Of a stretch of 34,367 nt of DNA, positions 7,872 through 16,227 are shown one piece after another. Numbering within the stretch: the stretch's first letter is position 1; each line of letters starts with the position of its first letter. The stretch spans positions 1-34,367 of the forward strand of contig WRBG01000003.1 in NCBI GenBank assembly GCA_009784635.1, read 5' to 3'. The position numbers and the translations under genes were made by a program. Origin of the DNA: Bacteroidales bacterium. GTDB taxonomy: Bacteria; Bacteroidota; Bacteroidia; Bacteroidales; UBA932. Below the pieces are notes generated by a model. The model was not told the DNA's origin. It ran no database searches and worked only from the letters and a program-made list of their open reading frames with translations.

Positions 7872-9464
7872 ATGCAACATGTAGATTTGAGCAAATATGG
7901 TATTACGGGCGTAAAGGCCATTGTACACAATCCTACCTACGAACAATTGTTTCAAGCCGAGATGAATACTAAAAACGAAGGGTTTGAAAAAGGAGTTCTC
8001 ACCAATACCGGCGCCGTAGCCGTAAAAACAGGAGTATTTACCGGTCGCTCTCCAAAAGACCGCTACATTGTAAAAGACGCAGTAAGTCAAGATACCATCT
8101 GGTGGGACGGCACCATCAATAAACCCGTGGACGAGCCTGTTTGGCACGAGCTTAAAGGTTTGGTGCAAAACACGCTTTCCAACAAAGAAATGCTTTATGT
8201 GGTAGACACCTATTGCGGAACCAACAAAGACACCCGCATGAAGGTGCGCTTTGTTATGGAAGTAGCTTGGCAGGCGCATTTTGTAACCAATATGTTTATC
8301 CGCCCCTCCAAATATGAGTTGGAGCGCTACGGCGAGCCTGATTTTGTGGTGCTAAACGGCTCCAAAGTAACCAATCCAAACTGGAAAGAACACCAACTCA
8401 ATTCAGACGTCTTTGTACTTTTTAACCTAACCGAAAAGATGCAAATTATTGGCGGAACATGGTACGGCGGAGAAATGAAAAAAGGTATGTTCTCGATGAT
8501 GAACTACTTCCTCCCCCTCAAAGGCATGGCCTCCATGCACTGCTCCGCCAATGCGGGCGAAGACGGCGATGTGGCCATCTTCTTTGGGCTTTCGGGCACC
8601 GGCAAAACCACCCTCTCCGCCGACCCCAAACGCTACCTCATTGGAGACGACGAACACGGCTGGGATGACCACGGCGTATTTAATTTTGAAGGCGGATGTT
8701 ATGCCAAAGTGATTAACCTAAGCGAGGAAAACGAACCCGACATTTGGCGGGCCATTAAACGAGACGCCTTATTGGAAAATGTAGTGGTCAAAGAAGACGG
8801 CACTCCCGACTTTACCGATGGCTCCGTTACCGAAAACACCCGCGTATCCTATCCCATTTTCCACATCAACAAGATTATGTTGCCCTCCAAAGCCGGACAC
8901 GCCAAAAAGATTATCTACTTGTCTGCCGATGCCTTTGGCGTACTCCCTCCCGTATCTATTTTGGACGACAACCAAGCCCAATACCACTTCTTGTGCGGCT
9001 ACACCTCTAAATTAGCCGGAACTGAGCGCGGCATTACCGAGCCTCTGCCCTCCTTCTCCCCCGCTTTTGGAGAGGCATTTTTAACCCTGCACCCCACCAT
9101 GTACGCCAAAACCTTGGTTCAAAAGATGAACGAACATGGAGCCAAAGCCTATTTAGTCAACACCGGATGGAACGGCACCGGAAAACGGATTTCCATCAAG
9201 GACACACGCGCCATTATTGACGCCATTTTGGACGGTTCTATTGAAAAAGCAGAAACCCTGCACATTCCAATCCTCAATCTGAGCGTACCCAAAAAGCTGA
9301 ATCATGTATCCGAAGGCTTGTTGGACCCTCGCGATACCTATACCGACAAGGGCGAGTGGGAAGCTAAAGCACGCTCATTAGCCGCCAAATATATCAAAAA
9401 TTTTGAGCAGTATTGCGATAATGACGCCGCTAAGGTATTAATCGCAAGCGGCCCGCAACTGTAG
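7872..9464 (+). CDS. pckA: phosphoenolpyruvate carboxykinase (ATP)
   Basis: A 530-residue cytoplasmic enzyme interconverting oxaloacetate + ATP and PEP + CO2 + ADP. In anaerobic Bacteroidota it often runs toward oxaloacetate, feeding C4 acids and making ATP. The phosphate loop GLSGTGKTT is at residues 239-247. FTGRSPKDRY near residue 56 is the conserved substrate-binding segment, and IGDDEHGW follows the P-loop. Length is normal and the frame is intact. A weak -7-like TATCTTCG at 7817-7824 is the best promoter candidate in the AT-rich leader. The cysteine-synthase-like gene follows after 10 nt. Confidence 0.97.
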   Translation: MQHVDLSKYGITGVKAIVHNPTYEQLFQAEMNTKNEGFEKGVLTNTGAVAVKTGVFTGRSPKDRYIVKDAVSQDTIWWDGTINKPVDEPVWHELKGLVQNTLSNKEMLYVVDTYCGTNKDTRMKVRFVMEVAWQAHFVTNMFIRPSKYELERYGEPDFVVLNGSKVTNPNWKEHQLNSDVFVLFNLTEKMQIIGGTWYGGEMKKGMFSMMNYFLPLKGMASMHCSANAGEDGDVAIFFGLSGTGKTTLSADPKRYLIGDDEHGWDDHGVFNFEGGCYAKVINLSEENEPDIWRAIKRDALLENVVVKEDGTPDFTDGSVTENTRVSYPIFHINKIMLPSKAGHAKKIIYLSADAFGVLPPVSILDDNQAQYHFLCGYTSKLAGTERGITEPLPSFSPAFGEAFLTLHPTMYAKTLVQKMNEHGAKAYLVNTGWNGTGKRISIKDTRAIIDAILDGSIEKAETLHIPILNLSVPKKLNHVSEGLLDPRDTYTDKGEWEAKARSLAAKYIKNFEQYCDNDAAKVLIASGPQL

Positions 9465-9474
9465 GAAATAGAAA

Positions 9475-10491
9475 ATGGAAATGAAAACCAAATTACACGA
9501 ATTAGACCACATGATTGGCAATACGCCAATGATTGGCGTAAACTACCGTTACAAAGGAAAAGAGGGAACGGTGTATGTCAAATGCGAATACTACAACTTT
9601 TCGGGCAGTATTAAAGACAGAATGGCGCTCTACATCCTCAAGGAAGCCTACAAGAGTGGCGCCATACAGCCCGACTCCATGATTATAGAGGCCACAAGCG
9701 GCAACACCGGTATTGCCTTTTCGGCATTGGGACGTATGTTGGGGCATAAAGTGTGTATCATTATGCCCGACTGGATGAGTCAAGAGCGAAAGACGATGAT
9801 AAAAAACTTTGGAGCGGATATTATCCCCGTTTCCAAGGAGGAGGGCGGATTCTTGGGAAGCATCCGGATGTCGGAGGAGATGGCCGCTAAAAATCCAAAG
9901 GTATTCCTGCCATGTCAGTTCTCCAACCACAACAACATCAAAGCGCACGAAACGACCACCGGCCCCGAAATCATGCAACAGTTAAAACAGCGGGGCTTAT
10001 CGCCCGACGCTTTTGTCGCCGGCGTAGGCACAGGCGGAACGGTGATGGGGGTTGGAAAGGCGATGCGCGCCGTAGATAGTCGGATAAAAATCCACCCCTT
10101 AGAGCCGGAGGAAAGTCCCACCTTAACCACGGGATATAAAGTCGGAAGCCACCGGATACAAGGCATCTCCGATGAGTTTATCCCCGAAATCATGAACGCC
10201 GACCGCTTAGACCAAGTGATTCAAGTATCGGACGGAGATTCCATTCTGATGGCGCAAAAGTTAGCCTCCTCCTTAGGTTTGGCAGTGGGCATCTCTTCGG
10301 GAGCCAACTTGATTGGCGCCATAAAACTACAGGAGAAGTATGGATACGATGCTGTGGTTGCTACCGTTTTCTCGGATTGCAACAAAAAATACCTAAGCAC
10401 CGACTTAATGAAAGTAGAACCCGTAAAAGCCCACTATCTTTCTCCCGATGTGGAATTGGTCCATTTTGTTTCATTTGAAAGAGCTTGGTAG
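9475..10491 (+). CDS. PLP-dependent cysteine synthase family protein
   Basis: A 338-residue fold-type II PLP enzyme. SGSIKDR carries the predicted Schiff-base Lys47, SGNTG (75-79) is the substrate/carboxylate loop, and GTGGT binds the PLP phosphate. The family makes cysteine from O-acetylserine and sulfide, but members also include cystathionine beta-synthase-like and other beta-replacement enzymes. The C-terminal part has FSDCNKKYLST where classical CysK has a PDSGERYLST-type sequence, so substrate is left open. It is 10 nt behind pckA and probably co-transcribed. ATG 9481 is an alternative start. Its end converges on buk with 7 nt between. Confidence 0.85.
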   Translation: MEMKTKLHELDHMIGNTPMIGVNYRYKGKEGTVYVKCEYYNFSGSIKDRMALYILKEAYKSGAIQPDSMIIEATSGNTGIAFSALGRMLGHKVCIIMPDWMSQERKTMIKNFGADIIPVSKEEGGFLGSIRMSEEMAAKNPKVFLPCQFSNHNNIKAHETTTGPEIMQQLKQRGLSPDAFVAGVGTGGTVMGVGKAMRAVDSRIKIHPLEPEESPTLTTGYKVGSHRIQGISDEFIPEIMNADRLDQVIQVSDGDSILMAQKLASSLGLAVGISSGANLIGAIKLQEKYGYDAVVATVFSDCNKKYLSTDLMKVEPVKAHYLSPDVELVHFVSFERAW

Positions 10492-10498
10492 CAGCCGT

Positions 10499-11608
10499 TT
10501 ACGTAATCATGCCGTATTCTTTGGGTTCTTCTTCTCCCCTTAGGACGGCTAATCCATTCATGGACAAAGCGAGCATTTCGTCTTCGCCCGGGTAGACTTT
10601 TACCGGAGCCAGAAAAGTTACTTGTTCTTGAATCTCTTGAACAAAGCTATGGCCATAGGCGCCGTTTTCACAATTAAAAGCCATTCCTCCCGTAATGAGG
10701 ATAGCGTCTACTTTCCCCCTTAAAACTGTCGCCATAGCGCCTATGGCCTTGGAGATGTTGTAGGCCACAGCGTCTACAATCAGTTTTGCATCTTGCCGTC
10801 CCTCGTTGATGGCCCAACCGCAAACGGTAGAAAACTGATTAGTGCCCAAATGCGCCACTACGCCTCCTTCTCCCACAATCATCTTACCTACCTGTTCTAA
10901 AGTAAAATTACCGCTAAAGCACAATTCGGCCAAAGCATAAGCAGGCAAAGTGCCCGAACGTTCGGGAGAAAAAGGCCCCTCTCCATCCAAGGCATTGTTT
11001 ACATCAATCACCCTGCCTTTATAGTGGGCGCCCACCGATATACCTCCTCCTAAGTGCGCGATAATCAAATTCAATTCCCCATACGACCGTCCCACTTCAC
11101 GGGCATATTTTCTGCCCACCGCTTTTTGATTGAGCGCATGAAATATGGAAACCCTTTGAAAAGCGGGATGGCCGGAAATACGGGCTACCGGCTCCAACTC
11201 ATCCACCACTACCGGGTCGGTAATGTAGGCTTTACATCCGGGTATATCTTTGGCCATGTCTGCGGCAATGAGTCCGCCCAAATTGCTCGCATGCTCTCCC
11301 CGCCGCCCTTGATAAAGTTCGTCTATCATTGCTTGATTGACTTCATACACGCCGGAAGGGATGGGCTTAAGCAGACCACCCCGACCTACAATAGCCGAAA
11401 AATCGGACAGCGAAAAATGCTGTTCGGCTAATTCTTTTAATATCAGTTTTTTTCTAAACTCAAACTGATGTGCCATTTGGGCGTACCGGCCTAACTCTCC
11501 GCTCTCATGCCTGATGCTTTTATTGAACAGCAGTTGTTCGTCCTCATACACGGCAATTTTAGTAGAGGTTGAACCCGGATTAATCGCCAAAATCTTATAC
11601 ACAGCCAT
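10499..11608 (-). CDS. buk: butyrate kinase
   Basis: A 369-residue acetate/butyrate kinase-fold (ASKHA) enzyme that transfers phosphate from butyryl-phosphate to ADP, giving butyrate and ATP. NPGSTSTK near residue 10 is the Buk form of the phosphate-1 motif, where acetate kinase has NCGSSSIK. AHLGGGISVGAH and ILITGGMAF are the expected nucleotide-binding motifs. It follows ptb by 7 nt as last gene of ackA-ptb-buk. Branched-chain acyl phosphates (isobutyrate, isovalerate) are possible alternative substrates. Confidence 0.93.
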   Translation of the reverse strand: MAVYKILAINPGSTSTKIAVYEDEQLLFNKSIRHESGELGRYAQMAHQFEFRKKLILKELAEQHFSLSDFSAIVGRGGLLKPIPSGVYEVNQAMIDELYQGRRGEHASNLGGLIAADMAKDIPGCKAYITDPVVVDELEPVARISGHPAFQRVSIFHALNQKAVGRKYAREVGRSYGELNLIIAHLGGGISVGAHYKGRVIDVNNALDGEGPFSPERSGTLPAYALAELCFSGNFTLEQVGKMIVGEGGVVAHLGTNQFSTVCGWAINEGRQDAKLIVDAVAYNISKAIGAMATVLRGKVDAILITGGMAFNCENGAYGHSFVQEIQEQVTFLAPVKVYPGEDEMLALSMNGLAVLRGEEEPKEYGMIT

Positions 11609-11615
11609 GCTTTTT

Positions 11616-12518
11616 CTATTTTGCCACCAATGCAGCCAATGCTATGGAATTGAGTTTACTGGTAGTGCTGTCGCCGCGCGAAGTCAAGACGCAGGGCGCT
11701 TTAGCGCCTACCACCATGGCCGCCAATTCTCCTTTTGCCAACTTGGTTACCGCCTTAAAGAATACGTTTCCACTCTCAATATTGGGGAATACAATACAAT
11801 CGGCGTCTCCGGCCACGGGACCGGTCACTTTTTTGGTTTGGGCCGACTCTTTGTCAATCGCCACATCCAAAGCCAAAGGCCCGTCTACGTGAGCGCCTGC
11901 AATCTGGCCGCGGTCGGCCATCTTGGAAATCATGGCCGCATCCACGCAGGCCTGCATACCGGGCAACATTTGCTCCGTAGCAGCCAACAACGCCACTTTG
12001 GGCTTATCAATCCCAAGCGCTTTTGCAATCTGAATCACATAATGTGTAATGGCTGTTTTCTGATTTAAATCGGGGGCGGGAATAACAGCAACATCACTTA
12101 CTATCAATAATTTAGGATATGTGGGCGCAGATACTACGGTTACATGACTCAACACGGCCTTGGGGGGCAGCAAGCCTCGCTCTTTATTCAAAATAGCCCG
12201 CATATATTTGTCGGTACTGCAAAGCCCTTTCATCAAGATATCGCCTTCTCCGTTGTTAATCATGTCTACGGCAGTCGAAATTGCCTTTAACTCTTCGGCC
12301 ACATGCACTATTTTAAAAAGGGAAGTATTGATATTTTCCTGTGCGCATACTTCCGAAATCTTTTTTTCATCGCCCACCAAGATGGCCTCCACAATGCCTT
12401 TTTCTACAGCCATGCGGACTGCGCTAATGGTATGGTCGTCCACCGCCCAAGCGGCTACCAAGCGTTTTTTTGGCTTGGAACGAACTTTGTCGATAAGTTG
12501 GTCAAAATTTGTTATCAT
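11616..12518 (-). CDS. ptb: phosphate butyryltransferase
   Basis: A 300-residue phosphate acetyl/butyryltransferase-family enzyme converting butyryl-CoA + phosphate to butyryl-phosphate + CoA. Family features are AAWAVDDHTISAV at the N-terminus, GDILMKGLCSTD, LSHVTVVSAP, and a C-terminal GDADCIVFPNIESGN. Length is that of Ptb rather than the longer Pta. It is 5 nt from ackA and 7 nt from buk, so all three are one operon. The pairing with Buk supports a butyryl or branched-acyl substrate rather than acetyl. Confidence 0.93.
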   Translation of the reverse strand: MITNFDQLIDKVRSKPKKRLVAAWAVDDHTISAVRMAVEKGIVEAILVGDEKKISEVCAQENINTSLFKIVHVAEELKAISTAVDMINNGEGDILMKGLCSTDKYMRAILNKERGLLPPKAVLSHVTVVSAPTYPKLLIVSDVAVIPAPDLNQKTAITHYVIQIAKALGIDKPKVALLAATEQMLPGMQACVDAAMISKMADRGQIAGAHVDGPLALDVAIDKESAQTKKVTGPVAGDADCIVFPNIESGNVFFKAVTKLAKGELAAMVVGAKAPCVLTSRGDSTTSKLNSIALAALVAK

Positions 12519-12523
12519 ATCGT

Positions 12524-13732
12524 TTACTGTTTAATGAGATGCATGGTATCGGTAGCAATTACAAGTTCCTCATCGGTAGTAAGCACGGCTATTTTTACCT
12601 TGGAACCCGGATGGGTGAGTTCCACATCTTTTCCACGAACGCCTTTGTTGGAGGCAGGATTGAAATCAACGCCCAAGAAAGCTAAGTGTTCCCCTATATA
12701 AGCGCGTAAGTCCGGGTCGTTTTCACCTATGCCTCCGGTAAATACAATCAAATCAACTCCCTTCATAGCAGCAGTATAAGCCCCAATATACTTGAGTACC
12801 CTGTAAAAAAACATGTTTAAAGTCAAACCGGCGCGTTTATTTCCATTTTCATTAGCAACCTCTATGTCGCGCATATCCGAAGAAATCCCCGATACTCCTA
12901 TAGCGCCGCTCTCCTTGTTTAATACCGCATTGATGCCTGCGGCGTCCAATCCCTCCTTCTCCTGTAAAAAGGTAACCACTCCGGCATCTATGTCTCCGCA
13001 GCGGGTACCCATAAGCATCCCTTCTATAGGGGTAAAGCCCATAGAGGTATCTATCGATTTTCCATTCAAGATGGCCGCAACCGAGCCGCCGTTACCCAAA
13101 TGACAGGTAACGATTCTTGATGCGTTAAAGTCTAATCCCAACATCGCACAACCTTTTTGGGCCACAAATTTATGGCTGGTGCCGTGAAAACCGTATCGGC
13201 GCACCTTGTATTGGGTATAGTATTTATAAGGTATGGCATACATGAAGGCGTAGTCGGGAATGGTTTGGTGGAAAGAAGTATCAAATACCGCCACTTGAGG
13301 AAGTTTGGGCAATAAGGTTTTCATAGCGCGTATGCCCATTAGGTTGGCGGGATTATGCAAGGGGGCCAAAGCGCAGCAAGCCTCAATATTTTTCTCTGCC
13401 TGCTCATCGATAAGAGCGCTGGCATGAAAAAATTCGCCTCCATGGGCCACGCGATGTCCTACGGCTTGAATATCTTCCAAAGAAGTCAGCACTCCGCTTT
13501 CGGCAGAGACTAATAAGTCCAAAACCTGCTTTATTCCCTCGGTATGGTCAGACACCGGAGTCTCTATCACCTGTTTGGCCCTGCCGGACACCTGATGCTT
13601 GAATACAGCCATTTCCATTCCAATGCGTTCTACAATGCCTTTGGCCAATAAAAGATAATCCTGCTCCGACTTCATGTCGAGCACTTGATACTTAATAGAT
13701 GAACTACCGCAGTTTAATACGAGAATAATCAT
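12524..13732 (-). CDS. ackA: acetate kinase
   Basis: A 402-residue ASKHA kinase interconverting acetyl-phosphate + ADP and acetate + ATP. NCGSSSIKYQV at the N-terminus, VGHRVAHGGE, RYGFHGTSH (with the catalytic-loop His and Arg), HLGNGGS and FTGGIGEND are all present, so the active site looks complete. It is first gene of the minus-strand ackA-ptb-buk operon. No pta is nearby in the window, so the acetyl-phosphate source must be encoded elsewhere or come from a broad Ptb. Confidence 0.96.
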   Translation of the reverse strand: MIILVLNCGSSSIKYQVLDMKSEQDYLLLAKGIVERIGMEMAVFKHQVSGRAKQVIETPVSDHTEGIKQVLDLLVSAESGVLTSLEDIQAVGHRVAHGGEFFHASALIDEQAEKNIEACCALAPLHNPANLMGIRAMKTLLPKLPQVAVFDTSFHQTIPDYAFMYAIPYKYYTQYKVRRYGFHGTSHKFVAQKGCAMLGLDFNASRIVTCHLGNGGSVAAILNGKSIDTSMGFTPIEGMLMGTRCGDIDAGVVTFLQEKEGLDAAGINAVLNKESGAIGVSGISSDMRDIEVANENGNKRAGLTLNMFFYRVLKYIGAYTAAMKGVDLIVFTGGIGENDPDLRAYIGEHLAFLGVDFNPASNKGVRGKDVELTHPGSKVKIAVLTTDEELVIATDTMHLIKQ

Positions 13733-13780
13733 AAAATTGTTTGTTTGTTGATAGGTTATTTACTGAATTTAAATAAATGC

Positions 13781-13810
13781 CAAAGATACTGGTTTTATTA
13801 ATACAAACAA
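13781..13810 (-). promoter_or_regulatory. promoter of the ackA-ptb-buk operon
   Basis: On the minus strand TTG (13810-13808) is followed after 19 nt by TATCTTTG (13788-13781), a good -33/-7 match. It overlaps the last codons of the lipid-kinase gene. The predicted leader is about 45 nt and carries a short repeated AAAC tract just before ackA. Confidence 0.62.
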
Positions 13811-14682
13811 GGCATTACCATCTTTAGACTGGCAGGAAATGCCTCCACTTTTAATTCCCTGCCCATAAGGGCGTGTTCTCCATCATAATGCACAGGCCCT
13901 TCACACGCTCTTTCGATGCTAAAAGAAGTGCCTCGAAAATTTTCGATATGTTTGGAATGATTGATGTTTCTTGCCAGCAGGCGCACGGCTGTAAACGGAA
14001 TACGCACAACCGAAGTGCTTTTCCAAATCACCATGTCCAACAGACCGTCTGTGGCGCTGGCGCCCGGAGCAATATACACATTGTTTCCCCATTGGGAACA
14101 GTTGGCAAAGGTAATCAGAAAGGCTTCCCGTTCCAATATGCAGTCGCCCGTAAAAATTTTGTACTTTTCGGGACGATAATGAGTATACTCCCATGCCGAC
14201 AACGCAATATACGAAGGAAATCCCCTTATAGGCGCCCGATTAAAGCGATTGGCCAAATTAGCGTCAAAACCAATGCCCGCCGTACAAAAAAACGGTTGGC
14301 CGTTTATGGCTCCCGAATCAATAGCCGCCACATGCTGTTGCAGTATTACATCCACGGCCTTAGGTACGGAGCGGGGAATACCCAAGTGTCGCGCCAGTCC
14401 GTTTCCCGACCCGGTAGGTATAATCCCCATGGGTATGGCGGCGTGTACCAAAGCGCGGGCCACTTGATTTACCGTTCCGTCCCCGCCTACCGCCACTACC
14501 AAGTCTACTTGAGTGGCTTTAAAATGCAAGGCGGCCCTGTAAGCGTCATCAGGCCCTTTTGTGTGGTAAATATCTTTAATCCAGCCTGTGCGATGATGAA
14601 ACGACCGCTCTATATAGCGCCCCAAAAAGGCCTTTCCCTTTATCCCCGAAGCCGGATTAACAATAAACGCCACTTTTTTCAT
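13798..14682 (-). CDS. diacylglycerol kinase-family lipid kinase (YegS/DgkB type)
   Basis: A 294-residue lipid kinase of the diacylglycerol/sphingosine kinase superfamily. FIVNPASG near residue 6 opens the catalytic domain, GGDGTVNQVA is the nucleotide-binding GGDGT motif, PTGSGNGLARHLG follows, and the C-terminal beta-sandwich includes GAINGQPFFCTAGIGFDA. Substrate may be diacylglycerol, undecaprenol-like lipid or a sphingoid base. Sphingolipids occur in many Bacteroidales, so the sphingosine-kinase-like option is real. I chose ATG 14682, which begins MKKVAFIVNP. The 26-residue extension to 14760 would cross the promoter and the divergent comEC start. The -7 box ends only 4 nt before this ATG. 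Confidence 0.87.
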   Translation of the reverse strand: MKKVAFIVNPASGIKGKAFLGRYIERSFHHRTGWIKDIYHTKGPDDAYRAALHFKATQVDLVVAVGGDGTVNQVARALVHAAIPMGIIPTGSGNGLARHLGIPRSVPKAVDVILQQHVAAIDSGAINGQPFFCTAGIGFDANLANRFNRAPIRGFPSYIALSAWEYTHYRPEKYKIFTGDCILEREAFLITFANCSQWGNNVYIAPGASATDGLLDMVIWKSTSVVRIPFTAVRLLARNINHSKHIENFRGTSFSIERACEGPVHYDGEHALMGRELKVEAFPASLKMVMPCLY

Positions 14683-14686
14683 AAGA

Positions 14687-14694
14687 CAAAGATA
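14687..14694 (-). promoter_or_regulatory. -7 element for the lipid kinase, next to its start codon
   Basis: On the minus strand TATCTTTG is followed by TCTT and the ATG at 14682. The predicted RNA start is therefore at or within a few bases of the start codon, implying a leaderless or nearly leaderless mRNA. No clear -33 was seen. Confidence 0.45.
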
Positions 14695-14715
14695 AGACGA
14701 TTCAAAATAAATTCC

Positions 14716-14723
14716 TATCTTTG
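14716..14723 (+). promoter_or_regulatory. -7 element for comEC
   Basis: TATCTTTG, an exact TAnnTTTG match, lies 17 nt before the ATG at 14741. The expected -33 position overlaps the divergent lipid-kinase -7 box, and no clear TTTG is present there. Confidence 0.45.
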
Positions 14724-14740
14724 GGCTTTGGAGGCGAGAG

Positions 14741-16183
14741 ATGAGCAGCGAACGAACCACACAACCACGGCGTCAAGCGCCGATGATTATTCCGGCAAGC
14801 GGTTTTTTGGCGGGGATTTTGTTTATACGTTTTTCGTATACTTATGGAATTTTGCCCGCTTCTTCTCAAACGTATATCCAAGGCATACTCCTGTCCGGAG
14901 TGTTTGTTTGCCTACTGTTTTTTTTGTGCTTTTACCTCCTGCCCCGTTACGCATTGCTGACATATCCGCGGGTCTGTTATGCTTTGGCCGTTGCTTCGCT
15001 TTTTTTCGCGGGCGCTTGGAGCTATTGCCGACAAAACAACCTCACAGCCCTCCCCAAGGATAATAAACCCACTGTCCTCTATGGAGTAGTCGAGTCCGTT
15101 ACCCCAACAAGAAGCAAAAGATTCATGCGGATAAACACCCGACTGCTCGCTTTTCGTCAAGAAGAAGCAAGCCATTTATGCAACCGTAAATCGTTTATAT
15201 ATATCCCTATAGACAACTATGACCCCAACCTGCAACAAGGTTCCAAAATATGGACTCTTGCCGGGATCAGTCAGCATCAAGACAGCGCTTTCAATGCCGG
15301 CCGTTCCATGCCGCCCTCCATATTTCTGCACCGTTCCAGTCCTTTAGCCTTTACTTGGGAGCATCCCTCACTTCCCGCCCAAATGGGACAAAAGATGCTC
15401 TCCGCCCTCCAAACCCACATCCGAGACCCCAATTCTTATGCCCTGCTGGCCGGACTCAGCTTGGGCAACAAAGAAGCTTTTGACCCCGAACTTAAAAACG
15501 CCTACGCATCTTCCGGCGCCATGCACATATTGGCCGTATCGGGCTTGCATGTAGGCATTATTTATTCCATTATATTATTGGTATTTAATCTGCTGATTCC
15601 GGGAAACAACCGAAAACGAAGCATCATTAAACAAACCCTTGCTTTTGGCGCCCTAAGCCTTTTTGCCGCCATGGCCAAATTTGCCCCTTCTGTCACCCGC
15701 GCCCTGCTCATGGTAGGATTATCCACGTCCGGAAAATTCATACATCGCCCCGTTCGCTCCCTGCAAACACTGTTCACTACCGCTTTACTTATTTGCGTGG
15801 TCAATCCCGCCGCGATTTTTGAAATAGGATTCCAACTCTCTTTTTGCGCCGTACTCGCCATCCTTACCCTACATCCGCCTCTGCATCGTCTTTTACAACC
15901 CAAAACAAAAGCGGGTAAATACCTGTGGTCGCTCATCACTATTTCCATAGTCGCCCAATTTGGCACCGCGCCGCTTGCCTACCACTATTTTGGAATTTTT
16001 CCCTATTTATTTTTGCTGACCAATCTGTTTATCATCCCGCTTACGGGAATATTGCTCCACCTGCTCTGCGCGTGGTTGGCTTTGGGACAAATCCCTGTAA
16101 TCGGCCCTGCCCTCTTATGGCTTATGGAACACGCCGCATGGCTCATGAATCAAGGGGTGATGTGGGTGGACGGATTGTTGTAA
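14741..16183 (+). CDS. comEC: ComEC/Rec2-family DNA-uptake membrane protein, short form
   Basis: A 480-residue polytopic membrane protein. Two or three N-terminal hydrophobic segments (about residues 17-95) precede a hydrophilic OB-like region (about 105-200) and then the competence membrane domain, with the hallmark HILAVSGLHVGI near residue 262 and GFQLSFCAVLAIL. ComEC forms the inner-membrane channel for single-stranded DNA. There is no metallo-beta-lactamase-like nuclease domain, as in many Bacteroidota homologues. The protein stops soon after its last hydrophobic segment, and a promoter for the next gene begins at once, so no lost C-terminal frame is visible. ATG 14783 is an alternative start. 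Confidence 0.85.
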   Translation: MSSERTTQPRRQAPMIIPASGFLAGILFIRFSYTYGILPASSQTYIQGILLSGVFVCLLFFLCFYLLPRYALLTYPRVCYALAVASLFFAGAWSYCRQNNLTALPKDNKPTVLYGVVESVTPTRSKRFMRINTRLLAFRQEEASHLCNRKSFIYIPIDNYDPNLQQGSKIWTLAGISQHQDSAFNAGRSMPPSIFLHRSSPLAFTWEHPSLPAQMGQKMLSALQTHIRDPNSYALLAGLSLGNKEAFDPELKNAYASSGAMHILAVSGLHVGIIYSIILLVFNLLIPGNNRKRSIIKQTLAFGALSLFAAMAKFAPSVTRALLMVGLSTSGKFIHRPVRSLQTLFTTALLICVVNPAAIFEIGFQLSFCAVLAILTLHPPLHRLLQPKTKAGKYLWSLITISIVAQFGTAPLAYHYFGIFPYLFLLTNLFIIPLTGILLHLLCAWLALGQIPVIGPALLWLMEHAAWLMNQGVMWVDGLL

Positions 16184-16204
16184 ACCCTATTTTTTTTACC
16201 TTTG
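16175..16204 (+). promoter_or_regulatory. promoter of the PurF-like gene
   Basis: TTG at 16175-16177, a 19-nt spacer and TACCTTTG at 16197-16204. It overlaps the comEC stop codon. The predicted RNA start is about 15-20 nt before the ATG at 16228. Confidence 0.65.
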
Positions 16205-16227
16205 CGCTGATTTTTATTTTTACTGCC

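Noticed and set aside
7779..8279. 166-codon minus-strand frame opposite the start of pckA
   Set aside because: It mirrors pckA codons and covers the divergent promoter gap; no family features.
13735..13750. Short TTTG-like tandem repeat upstream of ackA
   Set aside because: Only about three units of 4 nt; too short to call a repeat element or a phase-variable tract.
14683..14760. 26-residue N-terminal extension of the lipid kinase
   Set aside because: It crosses both divergent -7 boxes and the comEC start; the conserved domain begins right at MKKVAFIVNP.
13873..15063. 396-codon plus-strand open frame opposite the lipid kinase, running into comEC
   Set aside because: It shows no recognisable domain and lies antisense to clear GGDGT-type motifs; its right part is comEC read out of frame. 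A shadow frame.
15925..16227. Upstream extension of the PurF-like frame
   Set aside because: This is comEC read in another frame. The family N-terminus MGGFFG begins at 16228 just after a good promoter.
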